Assembly (NCBI RefSeq): GCF_018130695.1
Contig: NZ_JAFCJX010000018.1
Location: forward strand, 120,982 to 184,981
From: Bradyrhizobium jicamae
Lineage (GTDB): Bacteria > Pseudomonadota > Alphaproteobacteria > Rhizobiales > Xanthobacteraceae
Length of the DNA stretch: 64,000 nt
Direction: 5' to 3'
The position numbers and the translations under genes were made by a program. This document shows positions 31,864 through 39,317 of this stretch, piece after piece; positions within the stretch are counted from its first letter, which is position 1, and the number at the start of each line of letters is the position of its first letter. The notes beneath the pieces are model-generated. The model worked only from the letters and a program-made list of their open reading frames with translations. It was not told where the DNA came from and searched no databases.

Positions 31864-33036
31864 ATGGCTGACATCTCACCGGACGCGACGGCGGCGACGC
31901 CTCAACCGCGCTCCTCGCGGCTCCTGTTCATCGACAACATGCGCTGGTCGATGATCATCCTCGTGCTCAGCATGCACGCCTGCGACACCTACAGCCCGTT
32001 CGGCAATTGGTACTATGTCGACCGGACGGCGAGCGGGCTTGGCACAATGCTGGCGTTCGGCGTCTATCAGAATTTTCTGCAGGCCTTCTTCATGGCCGCG
32101 CTGTTCTTCATCGCGGGCTATTTCGCGGCCGCGGCGTTCGATCGCAAGGGATTTACATCCTTCGTCCGCGACCGTTGCCTGCGGCTCGGCGTGCCGACGC
32201 TGCTCTATATGTTCGTGATCGGTCCGCTGACCCAGTATTTCCTGTCCTGGACCTGGGGCAATGGCGGCTTTGGCCATCAATGGCTGAAGCACCTCAGGGA
32301 CGGCGAATGGCTCTCGGAAACCGGGCCGATGTGGTTCTGCGCCGTGCTGCTGCTGTTCTCGATTCTCTACGGCCTCGGCCGCATGACGGGATGGCGCGAA
32401 CCCAAGGTGACGCTGGGCGATGACCGCGCGAGCCGCCTGGGGATCGCCGGCTTTGTCACGGTCATGGCGGCCGCGACATTCCTGGTCCGGGTCGTCATCG
32501 ACGGCGGCGCCTCGGTGCTCAACGTCCATCCCGGCGACCTGCCGCAATATGTGCTGATGTTCGCCGCCGGCGTGCTCGGCCATCGCGGCAATTGGCTTGT
32601 GGGCTTGCCCGAGCGCGTTTGTGTCCGCACGGCGTGGTTTGCCCTGGCGGCTTCGGTCCCGCTGATCGCTGCGCTCATCCTGTTCGGTGGCGGCCTGCAG
32701 GGCGACACCGCGCGCTATTCCGGCGGCTTCAATCTTGTCAGCGCATGCAAGTGCCTGTGGGAGGCGCTGATCTGCGTCGGCATGGGATTGATGATGCTCG
32801 CCGTCTACCGGCGCCATTTCGATTGGCAGGGGCCGATCTCGAAATGGCTGTCGGACAACGCCTTCGGCGTCTATCTGATTCATCCACCGATCCTGATCGG
32901 CGCTGCGATCCTGCTGCATACGCTGGCATGGAACGGACTTGCCAAGGCCTTGCTCCTGACGGCGGTCGCGGCCGCAGGCAGTTTCGCGGCCTCCGCCCTC
33001 GTGCTGCGCAAATCGCCGTTGCGCGCCATCGTCTAA
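31864..33036 (+). CDS. Acyltransferase family 3 membrane protein (OpgC-like)
   Basis: The 390-residue protein has about 10 membrane helices and the Acyl_transf_3 landmarks: LLFIDNMRWSMIILVLSMHACDTY (HxxxD-type start), FIAGYFAA, RLGVPTLLYMFV and WFCAVLLLFSILYGL. The end ISKWLSDNAFGVYLIHPPILIG is characteristic. The family transfers acyl groups to extracytoplasmic sugars; OpgC succinylates glucans. It sits between glcD and glcEF without obvious functional link. Confidence 0.85.
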   Translation: MADISPDATAATPQPRSSRLLFIDNMRWSMIILVLSMHACDTYSPFGNWYYVDRTASGLGTMLAFGVYQNFLQAFFMAALFFIAGYFAAAAFDRKGFTSFVRDRCLRLGVPTLLYMFVIGPLTQYFLSWTWGNGGFGHQWLKHLRDGEWLSETGPMWFCAVLLLFSILYGLGRMTGWREPKVTLGDDRASRLGIAGFVTVMAAATFLVRVVIDGGASVLNVHPGDLPQYVLMFAAGVLGHRGNWLVGLPERVCVRTAWFALAASVPLIAALILFGGGLQGDTARYSGGFNLVSACKCLWEALICVGMGLMMLAVYRRHFDWQGPISKWLSDNAFGVYLIHPPILIGAAILLHTLAWNGLAKALLLTAVAAAGSFAASALVLRKSPLRAIV

Positions 33037-33085
33037 CCCCGGATGGCGCGGCGGAGGCCGCGCCACCCGGTTCAAGCCGCAACGC

Positions 33086-33424
33086 TTACAGCAGCGCGTA
33101 TTGCGCGCGTTCGCGTTTCGCCAGCAGTGGCAGCGCCTGCTCGGCGATGTAGGTCTTGAAGTAGGCGCTCTCCATGTGCGCCTTCAGCGCCGCCTCGTCC
33201 TGGAACAGCTCGTAGAACAGGAACTGCGCCGGATTGTCCTTGTTGCGGCCGATCAGGAACAGCTTCGCGCCGGGATCCTTCTGGGCCTCGGGCAGGAAGC
33301 GGTCGAGGATCTCGGCGATCCTGTCGGCCTGTCCGTCCTTGGCTTCCCACTGCGCCACCACCAGCAGGCCGCCGGTGTTGACAGCGTCGCTGATCGTCCT
33401 TGTGCTCATCGCATAGTGCTTCAT
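33086..33424 (-). CDS. Antibiotic biosynthesis monooxygenase (quinol monooxygenase-like)
   Basis: The 112-residue protein starts at ATG 33424 behind GGAGGAACTGGC, an ideal ribosome site. The ferredoxin-like ABM fold shows LLVVAQWEAKDGQADRIAEILDRF, KLFLIGRNKDNPAQFLFYELFQDEAALKAHMES and FKTYIAEQALPLL. Relatives (YgiN-type) oxidise quinols without cofactors. In frame upstream, from 33568, lies a twin-arginine-like leader with its own GGAG, so a longer exported form is possible but less supported. It diverges from an ArsR regulator. Confidence 0.88.
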   Translation of the reverse strand: MKHYAMSTRTISDAVNTGGLLVVAQWEAKDGQADRIAEILDRFLPEAQKDPGAKLFLIGRNKDNPAQFLFYELFQDEAALKAHMESAYFKTYIAEQALPLLAKRERAQYALL

Positions 33425-33669
33425 GCCAGTTCCTCCATTGCTCGGCTGTGATCGGGATTGCGACACGATCCAGGGCGAGACGCCGGCGATTGCCATCATC
33501 GCGGCGATTCTGCCGATGGCCGATCGTCTCGAGGGCATCGCCGTGAACGCGACTTTCGAACGCTTCATCATCATCTCCATTGTCTCGCGGATCGAACCGC
33601 GTGCAGGACATAGGAGATCGGTCGGCGCGCTCGGTTCGCCCGGCATCGAAGTGTCGATGTCGTGAACAG

Positions 33670-33685
33670 TTCGATCATGATCGAA
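33670..33685. promoter_or_regulatory. Perfect 16-bp palindrome, probable ArsR-family operator
   Basis: TTCGATCATGATCGAA is a perfect palindrome between the divergent monooxygenase and ArsR-like genes. It resembles the palindrome at 47270-47287 in its ATCATGAT core. Confidence 0.65.
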
Positions 33686-33741
33686 GCGTCGCAGCCGGAT
33701 GCCGTGCGACAAGCAGGATGGATTATTGTCGGGAGGAGGCC

Positions 33742-34431
33742 ATGCCGACCATCGCACGCGAGCTTGCCGAACTGGCCGCGCTGATCGCCGATCCCGGGCG
33801 CGCGCTGATCCTGTCACGGCTGATGGACGGGCGCGCCCAGACGGCGAGCGAGCTCGCGCAGGTTGCGGGCGTCACGCCGCAGACGGCGAGCTGGCATCTT
33901 GCGAAACTTGCACGACAGGCTCTTCTGAAGGCCGAGCGGCGCGGCCCGCGCCGGCTCTACCGCCTCGCCACCCCGCTGGTGGCGCAAATGCTCGAGGGCA
34001 TGATGACGGTCGCCGCCACCGGTCCGCAAGCGGCGCGGCCGCCGGCGCGGATCGACGCCCAGATGCGGCGGGCGCGGACTTGCTACGACCATCTTGCGGG
34101 CGAGCTCGGCGTCGCCGTGACCGACGCGATGTGCCAGCACGGCCATCTCGTTCTCGATCACGAGAGCGGCGAACTGACCGCTGCGGGCACGGCATTCCTG
34201 AGCGGCCTCGGCGTCGATCTCCGTCCGGCGGCGCGTCACCGCCGCCTGCTGTGCCGGCCCTGTCTCGATTGGAGCGAACGACGGCCACATCTGGCGGGCC
34301 GGGCAGGGGCCGCCATCGCAGACCTCGCGCTGCAACGGGACTGGATCCGCCGCCGGCCGCAGGGCCGTTCCGTCGAAATCACCGATGCGGGGCTCACGGC
34401 ATTCAGGACACTGTTCGGCGCGCGCATTTGA
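33742..34431 (+). CDS. ArsR family transcriptional regulator
   Basis: The 229-residue protein starts at ATG 33742 after GGGAGGAGGCC. The N-terminal wHTH is ARELAELAALIADPGRALILSRLMDGRAQTASELAQVAGVTPQTASWHLAKLARQ with the wing GPRRLYRLATP. A longer C-terminal part contains CYDHLAGELGVAVTDAM and CRPCLDWSERRPHLAGRAGAA, a conserved extension in metal-independent ArsR-like regulators. It probably controls the divergent monooxygenase through the palindrome at 33670. Cys residues could sense redox or ligand; this is inferred. Confidence 0.9.
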   Translation: MPTIARELAELAALIADPGRALILSRLMDGRAQTASELAQVAGVTPQTASWHLAKLARQALLKAERRGPRRLYRLATPLVAQMLEGMMTVAATGPQAARPPARIDAQMRRARTCYDHLAGELGVAVTDAMCQHGHLVLDHESGELTAAGTAFLSGLGVDLRPAARHRRLLCRPCLDWSERRPHLAGRAGAAIADLALQRDWIRRRPQGRSVEITDAGLTAFRTLFGARI

Positions 34432-34464
34432 TTTCGGCGCCGACTTTCTTTACCCGTCAAAGGC

Positions 34465-35703
34465 GTGGATACGCTCAAGGTCAGAGACGCCAAAGACGTC
34501 GAGGATGCGGTGCGCGCGGCGATCGCCGGCGAGCAGCCGCTCGAGATTATCGGTCATGGATCGAAGCGCGCGATCGGTCATCCGATGGCGACCAATGCGG
34601 TGCTCGACCTCTCGGGCCTGAATGCCGTCGTCGGCTACGAGCCGAATGAATTGATCGTCACGGTGCAGGCGGGCGCGCCGCTGGCCGACCTGCAATCGAT
34701 GATCGACGCCAAGAACCAGCAATTCGCCTTCGAGCCCATGGATACGTCGGTGCTGCTGGGCACGTCGGTATCAGGCACCATTGGCGGCATGATCGGGGCG
34801 GGACTGGCCGGACCCCGCCGTATCCGGGCCGGTGGCGCTCGCGACCATCTGCTCGGGGCGCATGCGGTGTCCGGCTTCGGCGACAGCTTCAAGACCGGCG
34901 GCAAGGTGGTGAAGAACGTCACCGGCTACGACCTCTGCAAGCTGCTGGCGGGGTCCTGGGGCACGCTCGCCGTGATGACCGAGGTGACGCTGAAGGTGAT
35001 GCCGAAGCCGGAGGCCGAGCGTACCCTGGTCCTGCGCGGCCTCGACGATATCGCGGCCAACAAGGCGATGACGGCCGCGCTCGGCTCGCCCTTCGATGTC
35101 TCCGGCGCGGCGCATCTGCTGCATCAGGCGTTTCGATCAGGGACAGGGGCGCTGGCCGAGCTCGCCTCGTCGGAACAATCGGTGACGCTGGTCCGGCTTG
35201 AGGGCATCGCGGCCTCCGCCGCGCATCGTGCCGCTTCGCTCGCCAAGACGCTGGCCTCGTTCGGAGTCGTCGACCTGCTCGAAGACGGCCCTTCGCTGGC
35301 GGCCTGGGCGGCGCTGCGCGACGTGCAGCCGTTTGCCGCCAATGGCGCGCTCGGGGCCTGCCCGGTCTGGCGCATCGTCTGTCCGCCGGCGTCCGGCGGC
35401 ACGCTCGGCCAAAGGCTGGTGCACGAGACCGGTGGCGACGTGATCTATGACTGGGGCGGCGGGCTGATCTGGCTTGCGCTGCCGCCGAAGGCCGATGCCC
35501 ATGCTGCCTCGGTGCGCGGCCATGTCGAGGCCGCCGGGGGCCACGCCACGCTGATCCGCGCCGCCGACGAGGTGCGCCGCAACGTCGACGTGTTCCATCC
35601 GCAGGCGGCAGGTGTTGCCGCGCTCGGCGAGCGCGTCCGCAACAGTTTTGATCCCAAGACCATCCTGAACCGTGGCCGGATGCGGCGAGGCGGGGCCGCA
35701 TGA
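34465..35703 (+). CDS. glcE: Glycolate oxidase subunit GlcE (FAD-binding)
   Basis: From GTG 34465 the 412-residue protein shows a PCMH FAD domain: EIIGHGSKRAIG, LIVTVQAGAPLADLQSMI, GTSVSGTIGGMIGAGLAGPRRIRAGGARDHLLG and TGGKVVKNVTGYDLCKLLAGSWGTLAVMTEVTLKVMP. These are GlcE hallmarks. It is the second FAD subunit of glycolate oxidase. The stop overlaps the glcF ATG (ATGA), proving translational coupling. Confidence 0.94.
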   Translation: MDTLKVRDAKDVEDAVRAAIAGEQPLEIIGHGSKRAIGHPMATNAVLDLSGLNAVVGYEPNELIVTVQAGAPLADLQSMIDAKNQQFAFEPMDTSVLLGTSVSGTIGGMIGAGLAGPRRIRAGGARDHLLGAHAVSGFGDSFKTGGKVVKNVTGYDLCKLLAGSWGTLAVMTEVTLKVMPKPEAERTLVLRGLDDIAANKAMTAALGSPFDVSGAAHLLHQAFRSGTGALAELASSEQSVTLVRLEGIAASAAHRAASLAKTLASFGVVDLLEDGPSLAAWAALRDVQPFAANGALGACPVWRIVCPPASGGTLGQRLVHETGGDVIYDWGGGLIWLALPPKADAHAASVRGHVEAAGGHATLIRAADEVRRNVDVFHPQAAGVAALGERVRNSFDPKTILNRGRMRRGGAA

Positions 35704-37016
35704 AGACCGAATTCTCGCTGGCGCAACTCGCCGATCCCAACATCAAGGAAGCCGACAAGATCTTGCGCGCCTGCGTGCATTGCGGCTTCTGCACCGCGAC
35801 CTGTCCGACCTACGTCCTGCTCGGCGACGAGCTCGATAGCCCGCGCGGGCGCATCTATCTGATCAAGGAGATGCTGGAGAAGAACAAGCCGCCGACCGCT
35901 GACGTGGTCAAGCATATCGACCGCTGCCTGTCGTGCCTGGCCTGCATGACCACCTGCCCGTCGGGGGTGAATTACATGCACCTCGTCGACCAGGCCCGGG
36001 TCCGGATCGAGCGCGACTATTCGCGGCCGCTGCCCGAGCGGCTGCTGCGGTCGGTGCTGGCGTTCGTGCTGCCGCGGCCTGGGCTGTTTCGCATCAGCAT
36101 GATCCTGGCGGGGCTGGCGCGACCGGTCGCGGCGCTGCTGCCGACCCCGGCCATGAGCGCATCGAGCCCGGGCCTTCTGCGACGCATCAAGGCGATGCTG
36201 GCGCTGGCGCCGCGCGGCCTGCCGCAGCCGGGACCAGCAGGGGGAACCGTGTTCGCGCCCTCAGGCAAGCGGCGCGGCCGCGTCGCGCTGCTGCAGGGCT
36301 GTGCCCAGCAGGTGCTGGCGCCACGCATCAACCAGGCCGCGATCAACGTGCTGACCCGCCATGGCATCGAGGTCGTGCTGGTCAAGGACGAGCAATGCTG
36401 CGGCGCGCTGACCCATCACATGGGGCAGGACGAGGATGCGCTGTCGCGCGCGCGGGCCAACGTCACCGTGTGGCAAAGGGAAGCGGAAAGGAGCGGGCTC
36501 GACGCCATCCTGGTCACCACCTCCGGCTGCGGCACGGTGGTCAAGGACTATGGTTATCTCTTGCGCGAGGACCGCGAATTCGCGGCGTCCGCTGCGCGGA
36601 TCTCGGCGCTGACCAAGGACATCAGCGAGTATCTCGCAGGCCTCGAGCTGACGCCGTCGACGCAGAACGGCGACGTCACCATCGCCTATCACTCAGCCTG
36701 TTCGCTGCAGCATGGACAGAAAATCAGAGAACTTCCGAAAGAATTGCTTTCCAAGAATGGATTCGTGGTGAAAGATGTGCCTGAGAGCCATTTGTGTTGC
36801 GGTTCGGCGGGGACCTACAACATTCTCCAGCCAGACATTGCGAGCAGATTGCGCGATCGCAAGGTCGCCAACATCGCTAGCGTCAAACCGGACATGATCG
36901 CTGCGGGCAATATTGGCTGCATGGTTCAGATTGCCGGTGGTACGTCAGTTCCTGTTGTGCACACGATTGAGCTTCTCGATTGGGCGACAGGAGGTCCCCG
37001 GCCAGGATTGAATTGA
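35700..37016 (+). CDS. glcF: Glycolate oxidase iron-sulfur subunit GlcF
   Basis: The 438-residue protein has two 4Fe-4S motifs, CVHCGFCTATCPTY near residue 26 and CLSCLACMTTCPSG near residue 79. Two CCG domains follow (QCCGALTHHMG and HLCCGSAGTYN), plus ALLQGCAQQVL and TTSGCGTVVKDYG. This is the full GlcF layout and passes electrons from the FAD subunits to the quinone pool at the inner membrane. The last ~300 bp are less GC-rich than the rest but remain in frame and conserved. Confidence 0.95.
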   Translation: MKTEFSLAQLADPNIKEADKILRACVHCGFCTATCPTYVLLGDELDSPRGRIYLIKEMLEKNKPPTADVVKHIDRCLSCLACMTTCPSGVNYMHLVDQARVRIERDYSRPLPERLLRSVLAFVLPRPGLFRISMILAGLARPVAALLPTPAMSASSPGLLRRIKAMLALAPRGLPQPGPAGGTVFAPSGKRRGRVALLQGCAQQVLAPRINQAAINVLTRHGIEVVLVKDEQCCGALTHHMGQDEDALSRARANVTVWQREAERSGLDAILVTTSGCGTVVKDYGYLLREDREFAASAARISALTKDISEYLAGLELTPSTQNGDVTIAYHSACSLQHGQKIRELPKELLSKNGFVVKDVPESHLCCGSAGTYNILQPDIASRLRDRKVANIASVKPDMIAAGNIGCMVQIAGGTSVPVVHTIELLDWATGGPRPGLN

Positions 37017-37204
37017 TCGACTGCCACTCGAGCATGATCCGGACCTGGAGCTTTGCGTTGACGCAACGTGGGGACCCTCGCTCCGACAGGATGATGCCCG
37101 ACACGCGATGAGAGATCGGTCTTGCGAGGCCGCCACTCCGTTCCGGCATTCGCTCAGTTCGCTGCGCCCGGCGACCCTTCATCTGCGGCAACAGGAGGAC
37201 CATG

Positions 37205-37585
37205 ATGGCGAAGGCGAAGAAGGCTAAGAAAAGCAAGAAGGCCAAAAAGGCCAAGAAGGCGGTAGCAGCCAAGAAGTCTGCCAAGAAGTCGGCGAAGAAG
37301 GCCAAGAAGGCCCCGAAGAAAGCCGCCAAGAAGGCGGCCAAGAAATCTGCAAAGAAAGCGGCGAAGGCGGCTCCGAAGAAAGCCGCCAAGAAGAGCGCGC
37401 CGAAGAAGGCGGCTCCCAAGGCCAAAGCTCCCAAGGTCAAAGCTCCCAAGGCCAAGGCGCCGAAGCCTGCAGCGCCTCCGCCTGCTGCGTCGCAGCCCGA
37501 GCCGCAGCCGGCTCCGAGCTGGGCCAGCCCGACCCAGGAGGCCGCGCCCTCCATGGGTGGCGCGTCCGATGGTGCCGGCGGGTAG
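37205..37585 (+). CDS. Lys/Ala-rich histone H1-like DNA-binding protein
   Basis: The 126-residue protein starts best at ATG 37205, six bases after AGGAGG; ATG 37202 is the alternative. Residues 2-80 are built from KKA/AKK/APKKAAKK units with almost no other residues. The Pro/Ala tail ends GGASDGAGG. This composition is typical of bacterial H1-like nucleoid proteins (HC1/AlgP/histone-like), which bind DNA or RNA by charge. Repeats make its length variable between strains. A terminator lies 42 bp downstream. Confidence 0.85.
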   Translation: MAKAKKAKKSKKAKKAKKAVAAKKSAKKSAKKAKKAPKKAAKKAAKKSAKKAAKAAPKKAAKKSAPKKAAPKAKAPKVKAPKAKAPKPAAPPPAASQPEPQPAPSWASPTQEAAPSMGGASDGAGG

Positions 37586-37626
37586 CTCCAGGCTGCTCAC
37601 GGCGACGATCGAACAGAATCCAGGAA

Positions 37627-37655
37627 GCCGCAGCGGGTCGCCGCTGCGGCTTTTC
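37627..37655 (+). terminator. Rho-independent terminator after histone-like gene
   Basis: GCCGCAGCGG (37627-37636) pairs with CCGCTGCGGC (37641-37650) over a GTCG loop and is followed by TTTTC. Confidence 0.85.
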
Positions 37656-37703
37656 TCATGGGCAAGTGGTTTTTCTCATGGGCAAGTCTTCTCATGGGCG
37701 AGT
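37651..37703. repeat. Three direct repeats TTTTCTCATGGGCAAGT
   Basis: Copies at 37651-37667 and 37671-37687 are identical; a diverged third copy (TTCTCATGGGCGAGT) is at 37689-37703. The array begins in the terminator T tract, so it may reflect slippage of the terminator tail. Confidence 0.75.
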
Positions 37704-38042
37704 CTCGCGCGAGCAGGTCGCGTGCCGAATCGCGTGGTTCTACGGATGGTTGATTCGCGCCACGACGGGCGTGGAAGAACGCCGATCGCGCTGGTGCTGG
37801 GTTCCTGCTGTCACCCAACCGACACGCGTTGCACGCGAGTCTGTTGTGGGAATGCAACACCGCCCGACAACCTTACGCGAAACTGCCAAAACGCCTAAAA
37901 AGTCAGCAGCTGCTTGTCTTTTTCGCTTCACCGCGATGAGCCCGCGTTTCACATTGGCCACACGCAATTTGGATGCACCGGTTTTCGCTTTGCCCTGGGG
38001 GGCCACGAGGCTGGGCTGTTCTTGAAAGTGATGGGGACCGTC

Positions 38043-39056
38043 ATGAAGAAACTGGCTTTGTTGGCAACGGCGCTGACAATGTTCACGGGATCGGCAATGG
38101 CTGCCGATATGGCAGTGAAGGCGCTCAAGGCGCCGCCGCCGGCCGCGTTCGATCCCTGGGACATCGCCTTCGGTAGCGCCATCGTGAGCGACTACATCTT
38201 CCGCGGCGTCACCCAGTCCAACCACAAGCCGTCGGTCGCCGCCTATTTCGAGCCGCGCTACAACGTCACCAAGGACCTGCAGCTCTATGTCGGCCTCTCC
38301 GCCGAGAGCATCTCGTTCGCCAACCGCGCCGCGGCTGAAGTCGACGTCTATGGCGGTATCCGCCCGACCTTCGGCGCCTTCGCCTTCGACATCGGCGTCT
38401 GGGGCTACCTGTATCCGGGCGGCACCTGCTACTACGGCGCTGCCGCTGACACCGCCGGCAACCCGCTCAGCGCGCAGTGCGCCGCCAACTTCCTGCCCAA
38501 CGGCAACGTGATGAAGAAGGACGTCTCGTTCTTCGAAGTCTACGGCAAGGGCACCTGGACGATTAACGACAACTGGGCGTTCACCCTCAGCGAATACTAC
38601 TCGCCGAACTTCCTGAACAGCGGCGCCTGGGGCAACTACACCTCGATCATCGGCAAGTACACCGCGCCCAGCACCATCTTCGGCACCTCCGGCGTCGGCA
38701 TGTATGTGTCGGGTGAGTTCGGCCGTCAGTGGTTCGGCACCTCCGACAGCTTCTACGGCACCGCCTTCGCAGCGCCCGGCTTCGCCGGTCCGTTCCCGAA
38801 CGGCATCAAGTACGCCGACTACAACACCTGGAACATCGGCATCGGCTTCACCTACAAGGTGTTTACGCTGGACCTGCGCTACTCCGACACCAACCTGTCG
38901 AAGGCTGACTGCAACGCCTTCACCAGCGACTACACCGCCTCGTTCAACTCGAGCTTCAGCAACATCAACCCGACTGGCGTCGGCTCCAACTGGTGCGGCG
39001 CGGCCGGTATCGCCAAGCTCTCGGCTGACCTGACGGCGATGACCAATCTGAAGTAA
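38043..39056 (+). CDS. TorF family putative porin
   Basis: The 337-residue protein starts at ATG 38043 (GGGGACCGTC upstream) with a clean signal peptide (KKLALLATALTMFTGSAMA). The beta-barrel body matches the TorF/Gcw_chp family: DIAFGSAIVSDYIFRGVTQSNHKPSVAAYFEPRYN, LYVGLSAESISF, EVDVYGGIRPTFGAFAFDIGVW and WNIGIGFTYKVFTLDLRYSDT. It is an outer-membrane porin; cargo unknown. A strong terminator follows directly. Confidence 0.9.
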   Translation: MKKLALLATALTMFTGSAMAADMAVKALKAPPPAAFDPWDIAFGSAIVSDYIFRGVTQSNHKPSVAAYFEPRYNVTKDLQLYVGLSAESISFANRAAAEVDVYGGIRPTFGAFAFDIGVWGYLYPGGTCYYGAAADTAGNPLSAQCAANFLPNGNVMKKDVSFFEVYGKGTWTINDNWAFTLSEYYSPNFLNSGAWGNYTSIIGKYTAPSTIFGTSGVGMYVSGEFGRQWFGTSDSFYGTAFAAPGFAGPFPNGIKYADYNTWNIGIGFTYKVFTLDLRYSDTNLSKADCNAFTSDYTASFNSSFSNINPTGVGSNWCGAAGIAKLSADLTAMTNLK

Positions 39057-39077
39057 GGTTCTCCTCCGGACCTTTGA

Positions 39078-39112
39078 GGGGCGGCAGAGCAATCTGCCGC
39101 CCCTTTTGTTTT
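39078..39112 (+). terminator. Rho-independent terminator after porin gene
   Basis: GGGGCGGCAGA (39078-39088) pairs perfectly with TCTGCCGCCCC (39093-39103) over GCAA and is followed by TTTTGTTTT. Confidence 0.95.
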
Positions 39113-39168
39113 GGGGGGAAGGCTGTGGATTGGGAGTTTGCGTAAGGTGGGCACCGATCGTCGTCTCC

Positions 39169-39289
39169 CTCTCCCGCTTGCGGGGGAGGGCGGGGAGGGG
39201 GTGTCTCCGCATTGGGAATCCCACCGCGGAGCGACCCCCACCCGCCACGCATCTTCGATGCGTGGCGGCCTCCCCCGCAAGCGGGAGAG
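39169..39289. repeat. Palindromic intergenic element (CTCTCCCGCTTGCGGGGGAGG arms)
   Basis: Perfect 21-bp arms lie at 39169-39189 and 39269-39289. An internal hairpin GCCACGCATC/GATGCGTGGC spans 39244-39266. It lies between the porin terminator and the convergent ABC transporter gene and resembles dispersed elements in related genomes. Confidence 0.8.
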
Positions 39290-39317
39290 GCCAATGAGCG
39301 TGTTGCTCCAGTGTTGC

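Larger units (their letters stand above)
37586..38042. other. Intergenic region before TorF-type porin
   Basis: This 457-bp gap contains a terminator, a direct repeat array and the porin promoter region. Apart from these I see no gene. A longer frame continuing upstream of the porin signal peptide has no support. Confidence 0.5.

Noticed and set aside
30117..31874. 585-codon open frame on the minus strand over glcD
   Set aside because: GlcD on the plus strand has complete family motifs; the antisense frame has none.
33581..33817. Further upstream extension of the ABM monooxygenase frame
   Set aside because: It would overlap the divergent regulator start and the palindromic operator.
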